Program-made: the position numbers and the translations under genes
The notes under the pieces: model-generated
What the model was told of the DNA's origin: nothing
What the model saw: only the letters and a program-made list of their open reading frames with translations
Database searches by the model: none
Assembly (NCBI GenBank): GCA_019055375.1
Contig: JAHQIW010006039.1
Location: 17,610-81,609, forward strand
DNA: 64,000 nucleotides
Direction: 5' to 3'
Origin: Parelaphostrongylus tenuis
Lineage: Eukaryota > Nematoda > Chromadorea > Rhabditida > Metastrongylidae
Shown here: positions 23,323 to 32,815 of the stretch, piece after piece
Numbering within the stretch: the stretch's first letter is position 1
Layout of the letters: every line of letters begins with the position of its first letter

Positions 23323-26300
23323 TCACACTTGCCCTGTAGCAGCCTTGATCAACGCATCCGCAACCTGAAAATAATTACAGCAATCTCTTTAACAAAGTGT
23401 AACCCTCACATCACTCTCCAAGTCATCATAACTCAGAAAGGAATAATTTGGGAGCGATTCTATAGCAACAGATTTACAGATGTCAGATAAATGGACCACT
23501 AACACCTTGAATAACTGTGCACTCCAAGCGGGAAACGCTAACGAAATTAACATCTCAAACCTCGGCTCTTATCTCCGCTTCAGCTCTAGCTAATTCACTT
23601 CCCTCAGCAGAAGCACGCCGCGCAGCCTCGAGCTCTGCACGAGCAGCCTAAACATTGAGATTTTGAAAAATGTGGATTCAATCGCATTCATAATTTTCCT
23701 ACAAGCACATGCAGAGCATAAGTTAGAGGTTCTCTGTGACACACTCGCAGTAGATCAATCGACGGTTCGATCCTGCGTCCAAGGCTCTTCAAGCCTTCCA
23801 ACCTTCCTGTGTCGGTTTCATAGTACCAATAACAGGCTTCTATGAGAAGACAGAAGCACTGACTTGATATCAGAAGCTCACCGTGAATCATTGTAAAGGT
23901 CAGATATGCATTCAAACGCCTCAATCGACGCTTGATGGAAACGAATGCATGATGCATCCTTCAGAGATTGATCAACACCGAGAGCTTTATCCTTTTACTT
24001 ATGACTTTCCCTCTGGCAATCAAAAACTCCGTTGAACACATTAATGAACCTGAGTATCTCAAAGCGTACTTCTCAAATTCCATCAATTGTTGCTTCCACT
24101 GCACTGAAGTGACAAACAGTCACGACAGACATAAATAGATGACAATTCTTTAGCACACAATTGTACAAGCATCAGCCGAAAATCGACTGGTACTCTGAAG
24201 GTTGTGCACTTTCCCGATGCCACGCAAGGAATGACCTATTTTATCGAATTGAACTTACCGCTTCGTCGATATCATCCAACTTCACTACCTCCTCAGCCAA
24301 CACTTGACAGCTCCCATCAATGTTCATTGACATTGTTCCAGATGAAACAAAATACTTGTCTATATTTCCTGGAAAAGCCCAAAATGAATGAGTCGGAGAA
24401 CTTTAGTGTAACATAAGTCTTTGTCAAAGTCTCGACATCCCTATAGTGAAGGATGTCTACTGGATAAATTTCTAATTGTTTGAGTGTATCTACATGCGAT
24501 CCACAAACTCTCCGCACTTTGTATTTAGATAAGCTGGGGGAAAAACCTCGAGCTAAATGGCGTTTCGAAATGTATTATCAAAACTCAAAAATCTAAAGTG
24601 AGCCTTTATTTTTAGAAAGAATTTCAAGAAAAACCTTCAAGATCGATAACTGCAACTACGCCTGGTTTGAGGACTCCAATGGTGGGAACATGGTTCGCAA
24701 GCACACCCACCATACCAGCAAGTGTTGGTATGTCAACTTGCTTGACGACTTGGTTATTATAGAAAGCCTATAAACAGGAATTTTGGTTAGACAGAAGATA
24801 AAGCAAAAAGATATCTGAAAAAGGTGAGAAACACCTTATCCTGTTAGATGGTGTGTGGAGATTGCTATGAATTATTGTTTTCACTTGTTTCAAACAATCT
24901 GTTCTCAGGAATTATCGAGCGGATCATAGCAGTTCTTGCTCCAATTCGCTTTCCCGCATTCATCCCTCACAAAGATTTCTAAACATTTTACGCGAACTTC
25001 GACAGTTGCTTGAGTACTTCGGCCTCTTTGTGGATGTCGTAGAACACTGGCCGAGAGACATTCTCCTGGAAATCGTCAGATGGCCAGGCTAAGACGTTAT
25101 CACGCGATTGAGAGAAGGTGCTAAGGAAGGGAACCGAACCAGGACATTGCATCCTGATAACAAGCATCACTTACCACCCTCATCATTTATTATACGCTCA
25201 GGGTTCGAAAACAAAAGGTCAACTGTTTTCAGACTAATATCAACATACAAATTCACTCCAACACATCAGGTACCTAACTAAATCCGTAAATAGCTCAATC
25301 TGACAATGAATCCTCCACGAAGTCAAAATGAACCTCAGTTAAACGATTAACTTGGTGATCAGGACGGGTTTTTCACCGACAACGCTCGATACAGCAGTGC
25401 TAGGTTTCATGAAGGATTTGGTACCGGAAAGGTCGGATACCGTTAGAACAGAAAGGAGGCTCAATAGCTCGTACCAAAATTATCTGAGAGGCAGAGAATA
25501 GTGGCACTGGTGTTATTGATTAAGTTCTCATGAAAATGGCAAACTTCTGAGCTTGGGTACTACGCTGCAAAACGTACACCCTGATGTACATCTTATTTGA
25601 ATACCCTTAGAAACTCAGTCGTCATACCAAATGGACATGACAGAGTATATTTATCACTGCGTTACAATGCTACATCATAGCTCAATTGTGGACGTGGCGC
25701 AGTGGTTAGAAATGCCCTGTGTCGCACACAAAGTCGACGGCTCGATCTTGCGATCATGGCTCACCAAGCCATCCATCCCTCCAGGGTCTATAAATTGGTA
25801 CCGGACTAGTCTGAAACTAGCCTACGAGGATAAGCAGCACTGACTTGATACAGCAGGAAGCCACCTCGAGGCATTGTAAAGGCTAGATATGTATTAAATC
25901 ACCATAAACGAAGTTAGAAACTAGAAGCAAATGCATAGCGCATCCCTCAGGGATTGATAAACGCCGAGAGCTCTGTTCTCTGAGATAGTCTCACAGAATA
26001 TTTCAAACTATTCAGAGGTTTAGTACAGCGTCTCTAGTGTCAGACGCACGTTTCGGCTTGCAATCCTCATCAGCACCACATACCATTCGCCTGCTCGCCG
26101 CTACTACTACTAGGAGTCGTCGCCGAGTGATCCACTTCACATGTCCTAGCGTGATACTTCTTTGGTGACAATTCTGACAATAGTAGGGACATGCAGTCGA
26201 ATGGCTTGTGGTACAGATGTCACTTGTGAGAAAGCCAACTACGTCTACCACTAGAGAAGCCCTACCAGACCTCTGAAAGGCTTAGAACATTCTGTCAAAC

Positions 26301-27296
26301 CATACTGAATTTCTTAGCGAGGTCTCAAAAAAAAAAAAATCGATTGAAAGGCAGTGCTACGTAATAGCATCAACAGCTTCCGTTCGAAGCTATAAACAAG
26401 AGGAAATAACATTCTCCGAAGTCGTAGATAGACCTCCTGACAATAATGAGATACTGTCAATAATATATGACGGGGAGTCACTAACACACCTCATAGAATC
26501 TTCGGCGGTCTTTCGAGATCTCCACAGGAGTTACATTGGATTTCCACTTTGCTTTTCTTTGTAAGAGATTTCTACAATACGGTTTATTCGATGAGCTGCC
26601 ACTTAGGCGACTACACCCTCTTCAGAGCGCCGGAACATCAGGTTGTGCAAGAAAAAAATTATGATTTAGTGAAGAATGCTGAGGATAATAGAGAGTCGGT
26701 TTTGGAAATTTCACCTTTACAATCGTCAATAGAGCTAATCAAGCTAGTGTGCGATAGTGTTAACAAATTCAACTCATAAAAACAATCTCCCGGAGAATAC
26801 CGAACAATTTATAGCTTCCTTGGCCCTAAAATGATTAGATGGAAAAGACAGAGCTCTTGGCGTTGACAATCTCTTAGGGATATGTCATGCATTTGATTCC
26901 ATGAGACATCGCCAGAGGTGATTAAATGCATATTTAGCCTTAATAACGACTCGCAGTGGACTACCGATGTATCAAGTCAGTGCTGCTATCTTCCCAAACA
27001 AATCTAATAACAAATCGCAGACCTCAGGGGAATCAAGGGCTTGGTGAGGGTGAGCATGGGCGGGGGATCGAACTATCAAGCGCATGTGTGTCGCATGGCA
27101 TCTCCAACTAGTGCGAAACACGTGAAAGTGACTAAATCTGGAAATAAAACAGTGAAACCCGACTCACTGTATCTGGTGAAGCGAACGTTAATCGAAGTTC
27201 ATCTGTATTGGTCTGATGAGCAGCAGACGTAGTCGCAGCGGCAGCGAAGCCACGTCGTGCGAGCACAGCCATACGAGATATGGACTTCACTAACAT
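23323..27296 (-). CDS. atp5d: ATP synthase F1 subunit delta, mitochondrial (five exons)
   Basis: The product is the delta subunit of the F1 central stalk of mitochondrial ATP synthase. Minus-strand exons are 27168-27296, 24635-24767, 24259-24368, 23561-23647 and 23323-23364. All have GT-AG borders and matching phases, giving 166 codons, close to human and Caenorhabditis homologues. Exon 1 starts at ATG 27296 with an Arg/Ala-rich, acid-poor matrix-targeting presequence, then LRLTFASPD. Exon 2 encodes the beta-sandwich core (KQVDIPTLAGMVGVLANHVP, VLKPGVV). Exon 3 gives KYFVSSGTMSMN and QVLAEEVVKLDDID. Exon 4 is an Ala/Glu helix (AEAEIRAE). Exon 5 ends ALIKAATGQV then TGA. Intron 1 is 2.4 kb and holds two SINEs; intron 3 holds a third. 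Identification is firm; a different in-frame Met (27272) could also start. Confidence 0.95.
23708..24000 (+). repeat. SINE family A copy in intron 3 of the ATP synthase delta gene
   Basis: It has a B-box (ACGGTTCGATCCTGCG) and a body with CCAAGGCTCTTCAAGCC, AGATATGCATTCAA and GAATGCATGATGCATCC. It ends in GATTGATCAACACCGAGAGC followed by TTTATCC. It is antisense to the host gene. Confidence 0.75.
25000..25175 (-). repeat. Dispersed repeat with residual coding potential
   Basis: Sequence around GCTTGAGTACTTC and CAGGCTAAGACGTTATCACG is shared, diverged, with 36695-36790 (GCTTGAGAACTTC, GAGCTAGGACGTTCCCACGT). The 60-codon minus-strand frame here lies in intron 1 of the ATP synthase gene and is not one of its exons. 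Confidence 0.35.
25690..25985 (+). repeat. SINE family A copy, full length, in intron 1 of the ATP synthase delta gene
   Basis: The head has an A-box (TGGCGCAGTGGTTAGA) and a B-box (GACGGCTCGATCTTG), the layout of an internal Pol III promoter. The body follows: GGCTCACCAAGCC, TCCCTCCAGGGTCTATAAAT, GGTACCGGACTAGTCTG, GCAGCACTGACTTGATACAG, AGATATGTATTAA and CATCCCTCAGGGATTGATAA. It ends in CGCCGAGAGCTCTGTTCTCT. Confidence 0.85.
26840..27117 (-). repeat. SINE family A copy, inverted, in intron 1 of the ATP synthase delta gene
   Basis: The reverse complement shows AGTTGGAGATGCCATGCGAC near the head, a GTTCGATCC B-box, GATAGCAGCACTGACTTGAT, TAAATATGCATTTAATCACC and a terminal CAACGCCAAGAGCTCTGTC. 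It lies in opposite orientation to the copy about 0.9 kb away in the same intron. Confidence 0.75.
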
Positions 27297-27310
27297 TTCC
27301 AACCAATTAA

Positions 27311-27405
27311 CTGCAAGAATCAAGTTCAACACTTGAAGCTCTGAAAGAAAAAAAGGAAAAAAGAAAAAAAAGAAAAAGAATAGGAGAAAAAAGAAAGGAG
27401 AAACA
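27311..27405 (-). promoter_or_regulatory. Polypyrimidine tract and 3' splice acceptors upstream of the ATP synthase delta start (probable spliced-leader site)
   Basis: On the minus strand an almost uninterrupted pyrimidine run (complement of 27343-27405) leads into TTTCTTTCAG ending at 27341, which is 45 bases before the ATG at 27296. A second, weaker TTGCAG ends at 27312. No upstream exon is evident, so this is most simply an outron with a spliced-leader trans-splice acceptor. A cis-spliced 5' untranslated exon cannot be excluded. Confidence 0.6.
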
Positions 27406-27663
27406 GTAGAGCTAAACGGAGGCTGATCATTATCCGATGATCACCATAAGAAATCTGAACAACGACAAGGAATGCTTGGTTCTTGTCTGTTATAAGGTGA
27501 CAAATGCGAAAGCGACCCCTTCCCCTGGACAAGAACCTATCATTAGAGCGTTAATGATCATTCGAAAGCTTAAATCTCTAACTGCTGCGCTACGTAGCCG
27601 TTTTTTGGAACCACCTTTTAATAGCGTTGTGAAATTCAAAACAAAATAAAGATTTACGTCGGC

Positions 27664-28020
27664 AGCGCACATTTACTATTACTTTGCTGGAAGCGCGAAA
27701 AGCATATCATCGAGAAGAGGATACCTCATTGTATCAGAGTCATACGCTTTACTTGGAGTTTCTTCCGGAGCGGAGAGAAAATTCCTATGCGAATGACAAG
27801 AATCGCACTTCACATGTGACGTGCCATCCTATTTTGATCGAAAGATGGTGAGCCGCCGCATCCCACATACCCTGACAGCAGATTGACCGATAAAAAAGTG
27901 CGCCGACGATGTGAAACTCGATCTTATTTTCCTTTTTACATTGCAATGAAACGGTTTTTCAAAAAAAAAAGCACAATGTTGGAATCGTGGAGATTCAAGC
28001 TAGCGAATTATTACTAATAG
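27664..28020 (+). repeat. Dispersed repeat plus a unit of the ~155-bp diverged repeat
   Basis: 27664-27800 resembles sequence at 4605-4680 and 5635-5700. 27920-28020 (CGATCTTATTTTCCTTTTTA, then GGAGATTCAAGCTAGCGAAT) matches the tandem repeat at 6.3-8.2 kb. Confidence 0.45.
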
Positions 28021-28833
28021 TCTAAACGAAGAGCTTTGTCCTACGAGAAATATGTGCTTGTGAAACACAAATATTTTTCTTTCGCTGAAGCGTTATCAGA
28101 AAACTTTTTGGAAAAAGGGCCAAGTAAAGCACCAGCCAGAGATTTAAACTTTCGAATATTTACTAAAGTCCAACGGAAAGCCTTTCTCCAGCGAACAGCT
28201 CCATTTCTTCCTTCGAAAGGGTCGCCATATGACAGACAAACAGCGAATGCTCCTCATCTAACAGCAATTCAGATAAAACCACCTACTCATATCAACGTTA
28301 GAGAAAGAAATGAAAGCATATAATCCACGAAGTTTGCGGATACCTACGACTCCACAATCAACTGCGATGATAAATAGATAGAGCTATTGGGTTATCCCAA
28401 AATTTCTTTCGCATTGCGGCATATTTGTTGATTTGATTGTTATTCCATCAAAGAAATCGTCTATTCAAAGATATGATCACCATCCTCCTAAGAGGTTTAT
28501 CTCAACCTCCCCCCCCCCCCTCATCAAGGCCACCCAAGCTGAAAAGGAGTGCGAAGTTATCCAGAAAGTCCAGCTAAGAGTAAACCGTATCAGGAATGAC
28601 TGCCGACTTGGTATTTACTAGTTGTAAGGTGGCAACCTCCCTCTGATCCACAAGAACTGGCAGGAGACTGCTCTGCTGCGGTGACGACCTGAGGAAGTCC
28701 CGGTTAGGTTTACTTCGGCACTCCAAGGAATGAACAGCTAAACCAGTACATTTTTCCCTACGCTGCAGACCGCATTATCAATGAAGCTGGGCCGTCCAAG
28801 TCCCCAAGTAAGTAATCACCCAGTGATGCAGAG

Positions 28834-29237
28834 TGATGTGTGAAACTTTCGCGTCAAGCGGGACTCGAACCCACATCTCATTCTATTCGATAGCATGAGC
28901 TCTAAGCCGTTGCACTAATGACGCCCGTTTTGCCATCCGCTTTCTACGTTAGAACACATCTATCTGCCAGCAACCAAGCGTCAACGGTTGGCCAGCTACT
29001 CGATATCGACATATCGATAAAAAAGTATTCGATTTGATTATCCAATAGCCAATATGTCAGCCTAATTGGATTCAATGTCGACACCGACTACCTGGTGGAC
29101 GCGCTCTTGGATAGACTGAAATGCAGGTTCGAGTCCCGCCTGACGCAGAAGTTTTGCACATTACTATATAGCACTGGACATACCTATAGCATCATACCAC
29201 CACTAAAAGCGGTAAAATAAAAAGAATTTTTTCCAAA
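28834..29237. repeat. SINE family C inverted pair
   Basis: The left arm (28834-28927, minus) is a nearly complete tRNA-like cloverleaf in reverse: GCGTC acceptor side, CGGGACTCGAACCC T-arm, GCACTAATGACGC. The right arm (29080-29237, plus) carries GGTTCGAGTCCCGCCTGACG, AGAAGTTTTGCACA and the family tail CATCATACCACCACTAAAAG before an A-rich end. About 150 bases separate the arms. Confidence 0.65.
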
Positions 29238-29308
29238 TAATCACCATCATAACCAATGACAAGCAATCACTTGCTAGGCAAAGACTGGATGTCTTCTCCT
29301 CAGAAAGA

Positions 29309-29557
29309 ATGAGGCTGGCGATCAAAGAAGTCGATGAGGTCATTTTCAAGATGGCTGCAGCCTTTCGATTTATCCCCACAGATTTTGCTTTAGGGCGCCG
29401 GAGAGACGATAGTCCAATGGATCAATATCAGGTCTACATGGTAGATGTGGTACCGTCGTGCAGCTCAGTTTCTCGAAAGAAATATGAAGAATCGACTCTA
29501 CAATGTGAGCTAATCGGTCGACTCGGTGGTGAGGTGTTCATCGAGACATCACTTTGA
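29309..29557 (+). CDS. Unrecognised 82-codon open frame
   Basis: An ATG-initiated frame of mixed composition (contains FRFIPTDFALGRRRDD). There is no recognisable domain, signal peptide or splice context. It sits between two SINEs and is more likely chance than a gene. Confidence 0.15.
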   Translation: MRLAIKEVDEVIFKMAAAFRFIPTDFALGRRRDDSPMDQYQVYMVDVVPSCSSVSRKKYEESTLQCELIGRLGGEVFIETSL

Positions 29558-29684
29558 GGTACCCTCTTTCATCCAGATGGAGAGCGATGGTGCCGCGGCC
29601 GTATCCAAGCGTCTAGCTAAAGCTACAAGGACATTCTCCAGCATATCAAAGCTTTTCAGCATTAACCCGACTTGAAATATAGAA

Positions 29685-29885
29685 ACTCAAACTCTCTCCG
29701 GCAGTCAACAGAAACGCCTCATGGAACGCCACATCCAGGCTATCCTTAAGATTGCAACGGGACTCGCTCAACCAGTATTCGACGTCGTTCAACAAGAAGA
29801 CGAAAAAAACGGATTGAATGCTTGATGTACCCCGCACAGTGAGAAAAAACTTCGTGAAAACGGATGAGTAAAGTGCTAAAAATAA
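29685..29885 (+). repeat. SINE family B copy, 5' truncated
   Basis: Shares with the other family B copies ACTCTCTCCGGCAGTCAAC, CATGGAACGCCACATCCAGG, CTATCCTTAAGATTGCAACG, GTTCAACAAGAAGACGAAAA and the terminal GTAAAGTGCTAAAA. The tRNA head is missing. Confidence 0.75.
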
Positions 29886-30028
29886 AAGAACTAGAAAAAA
29901 AAACGGATAGAACAACTGTGCGAAAGAAATGACGGAAAACTCCGACATAAGCTCTAATAAAATCAAGTCATAAAACACTCGAAATAAAGATATAATCAAA
30001 TCATAACATTTGAAAGAGCCATTGCAAA

Positions 30029-30340
30029 CAAAAAAAAAGAAGAAAGAAGGAAGAAAAAGAGGTAGAAAGGAGAAGAGGAAAACAGGAAGAGAGGAAAAGA
30101 GAAGATAAAATAGAAAAAGGAGAAAAGAGGAAAGAAGGAAAAGAGGAGGACATGAAAATATAAAAAGGGGAAAGAGGAAAGAGGAGGAGAAAGAGGGAGG
30201 GAAAAGAGGGAGAAAGGAAAAGAGGAGGACAGGAAAAGAGGGAGAAAAAACTGGAGAGAGAGAAAAGGAGGAAAAGAGGAAGAGAGGAAAAGAGGAGAAG
30301 AGAGAAAAGAAAGGAGGGAAAAAAAGAAGAAGAATACTTA
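30029..30340. repeat. Homopurine (GA-rich) tract, about 310 bp
   Basis: The plus strand is almost entirely A and G, in irregular GAAAGGAGG-type motifs. The complementary strand gives a long spurious Leu/Phe/Ser/Pro ORF. Such tracts can adopt triplex (H-DNA) structure; whether this one does is unknown. Confidence 0.9.
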
Positions 30341-30579
30341 ACAATGAGAACCGTCCGACCTCAACACCACGTGAAAATTGCCTGGGAAGCTCCCATCGCC
30401 ACTGGTGTAAAATCAGCTAGAAAATTAGTATACAGTATACGCAACGCCTGCAAATCTAAAATATTTGCCAACAATTTATTATTGGAGCACGTTTTCGCCT
30501 GCCTTATCGTGGGATTCGAACGACCCCAGGCGGTTGTAGTAGATTGAGGTCTGCAACTAAGACCCGCCGATATGGAGTG

Positions 30580-30672
30580 GGCAATGGTCGCCATGGTACA
30601 ACGGTAATATGCGCCACCGATATGGGTGTAACGCGGGTTCGACTCCCGATCGAGACTGAAAGTTTTGCAGCG
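30580..30672 (+). repeat. tRNA-like unit, SINE family C type
   Basis: A D-arm-like CATGGTACAACGGTAATATG, an anticodon-arm-like CACCGATATGGGTG and a perfect T-arm GCGGGTTCGACTCCCGA are followed by GAAAGTTTTGCAG, the sequence that follows other family C heads. The acceptor stem is poor, so it is scored as a repeat and not as a tRNA gene. Confidence 0.55.
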
Positions 30673-30870
30673 TCACCAGCATCCTTAGATATTAGGGATA
30701 AAGGAGTAAAGCTCTTGCTGCTATCATCCCCGACAAGTCTGGTACCAGCAGTCACACGACGCTAGAGGGATAGAGGGTTTAGTGAGGCTTGAGCACCGGG
30801 TTGAACCATCGACCACTGATTGATCGAAGTGTGTCGCAGATCTCTCTAACCACTGCGTCACACGCGCTCT
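30672..30870 (-). repeat. SINE family A copy (inverted)
   Basis: The reverse complement begins GCGTGTGACGCAGTGGTTAG, has a GATGGTTCAACCC B-box and continues with GGTACCAGACTTGTCGGGG and GATAGCAGCA. The 3' part is truncated. Confidence 0.7.
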
Positions 30871-31061
30871 TTTCTTGTTTATAATTGAATAAATTTCAAA
30901 TGGTCCCTAAATGGAGTGCAGAGTCCTGTGTCTTTTGCATGCGGTCCTTGTCAACCATATGTCATCTGGACGACGGTGTGCATTTCACATTTCTGCTTGC
31001 CTTTTCGGATTCCCAAAGAGAACATGGTCTTTAGCTCCATTCTCTCGACAAACCGCTCTTT

Positions 31062-31328
31062 AAGTAGCGAAGACCTTCGACCGACTGACTTACACGGACC
31101 CACGCTGGTGGACACGCCCGGCGTGGGAACGACTCCACCTCCTCTGCCCCAATTAGCCCCGCCTACAGTACTAGTTTTCGTGGCAACACCGCACACGAAT
31201 TAGTCCAAAACATAGCTGCGGGTATTGTAACGAAAAGTAAGTACTGTGTTCGGCGACTAATCGGGGTAGGGGAGTTTGAGTCGTGGCAAACACGCCCAGC
31301 GTGGGAATCCGGAAGTCAGCCGGCTAAA
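31062..31328. repeat. Foldback element, family 2 (arms about 90 bp)
   Basis: The left arm at 31072-31172 and the right arm at 31237-31325 are inverted repeats. ACGCCCGGCGTGGGAACGAC reappears reversed around GTGGCAAACACGCCCAGCGT, and CCCCAATTAGCCCCG around CGACTAATCGGGGTAGGGG. There is no coding capacity. The interpretation is a MITE or foldback transposon; termini were not defined by a target duplication. Confidence 0.65.
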
Positions 31329-31387
31329 AAAGATAATTTAGACGCTTTGTTATTCGTGTTCACAGTGTTAGCCTTTCCACTGGCGGA

Positions 31388-31604
31388 TCATAGTACTTTC
31401 AGTATTGTCGTTTATCGTCTGTCGTAAAATGCTTGAGCTCGTCTCCTGCAATCTCGAGGATAGCCTGGTTGTGACGTTCCGCAGGACATTCGTTGGTGAC
31501 CGCCAGCGAATGATGGGAGGTGAGAACCGGCACCACGCGTAGCGCGACGAGCATTACAACCACTCGGACACGGCTCCCCAGCAAAGCCTCAAACAATTTA
31601 TATA
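31388..31604 (-). repeat. SINE family B copy
   Basis: In reverse orientation it contains the tRNA head side (CCGTGTCCGAGTGGTTGTAA on the coding strand). Shared body words follow: GGCTATCCTCGAGATTGCAG, then GAGACGAGCTCAAGC. Confidence 0.75.
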
Positions 31605-31793
31605 TAAACTTCGGCTAGAAGTACACTTAAGCACTCAGTAGTACGATCTGTGCTTTCTTGCCAATTGCTTCTTTTGCTGTAGAAACTTCTTTTATGCAAC
31701 GAATTTCGTTCTCGTTGGATAGCATCGCTAGCGAACACTTGTGATAAGCATCTTCAAAGAGAATCCATCATCTACAAGTGAGCATTTACAGAG

Positions 31794-31990
31794 GCTTGTA
31801 TGGCGCAGTGTTTAGAGGTGCCTGAGGCGCATGTGCAGGCAAAGGTTGGATCTCGCACCCAAGGCTCACCGATCTTCGCTGCGGGATTGGCGATATGGTA
31901 CCAGACTTGCCACGTTGGGCAGCAGTACTGACGTGGTACTTTGGTAAGTCACCAGATATGCATTTGAAACATTGAGTTTCTGAAACGAAG
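31794..31990 (+). repeat. SINE family A copy, 3' truncated
   Basis: The head is ATGGCGCAGTGTTTAGAGGT, the B-box area GGTTGGATCTCGC. Then come CCAAGGCTCACCGATC, GGTACCAGACTTG, GCAGTACTGACGTGG and AGATATGCATTTGAA. Confidence 0.75.
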
Positions 31991-32144
31991 CTATCGTTCA
32001 GTTAGAGCAGAATGAACGATTGTTGGTAATGAAGAGATTGCTCTATATATCTCCTTTTAGAGGCACTGTCAGATTGCGTGAAATAGTCGGAGAACTTTTT
32101 TGTAATCATCATAAAGACTACTTTCAGAATATATGTATTCACAG

Positions 32145-32450
32145 AGAAGAGCGGTTAGCACAGCGATAATGAGGCCGTTCATCATAATCAGGATGCTGGT
32201 TCCACCACGCATCGGCCCCCACCAGACCCCTCATTCTTCCATTCTGAGCAAATTGGTACCATATTTGTAGGAGACAAGCTGACTCACTTCAAGAGGTGGA
32301 ATCTCCAGCATAGTTATCGTAGGATTTCGAGAAGAATTGACTCGACCAACATTCAACGGTAGTTGTGGCGAAATCCTTCTCAAGCGTTAGCCGAATCGAC
32401 ACGAGGACATTCATGGATAACGGATGCCAACTGACGAATCGTGGGAACTG
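32145..32450 (+). repeat. SINE family D copy
   Basis: The head GAGCGGTTAGCACAGCGATA is followed by the body shared with 1947-2260 (AATTGACTCGACCAACATTC, GACATTCATGGATAACGGAT). Both copies are in the plus orientation. Confidence 0.6.
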
Positions 32451-32544
32451 CACATTATGCCACCTGTGATATCGGGTACTGTGATGAAAATAAGTAATCT
32501 TTAGAGATGTGTGTAAGTAATTCTATGTACATACGGTCACGAAT

Positions 32545-32815
32545 AGGAGCACGTGAAGCGCGATGGTTAGAGGAGTCCTGTGACACACAAAGTGAATGGT
32601 CCGATCACGCACACGAGCCATGACTGCAAATTGTTACCCGAGTTGTCTTGGACGATAACAGCACTGCTTGACAAATCCGTAGACCTCCGCGAGTCGTTAC
32701 AAAGGCCAGATATGCATTCATTCACATCAAGCGATGCTTGCTCAAGTCGAATGCGTGGCCCAACCCTCATGGACTAAACAATGTCAGAAAATTCATCTTC
32801 CTTATCTTATGACTA
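32545..32815 (+). repeat. SINE family A copy
   Basis: AAGCGCGATGGTTAGAGGAG head, AATGGTCCGATCACGC B-box region, GCCAGATATGCATTCATTCA, then CAAGTCGAATGCGTGGCCCA and an altered 3' end. Two short ORFs overlap it and are artefacts. Confidence 0.65.

Noticed and set aside
25380..25440. Minus-strand frame ending GEKPVLITKLIV as an extra exon of the ATP synthase gene
   Set aside because: Exon 1 at 27168-27296 joins exon 2 perfectly in phase and homology; this frame has a stop and no place in the protein.
29646..30344. Longest open frame in the window (232 codons, minus), rich in Leu, Phe, Ser and Pro
   Set aside because: It is the pyrimidine strand of the homopurine tract joined to a SINE B copy; composition and overlap show it is not a gene.
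30580..30660. tRNA gene
   Set aside because: T-arm and anticodon-like stem are present but the acceptor stem does not pair; flanks match SINE family C.
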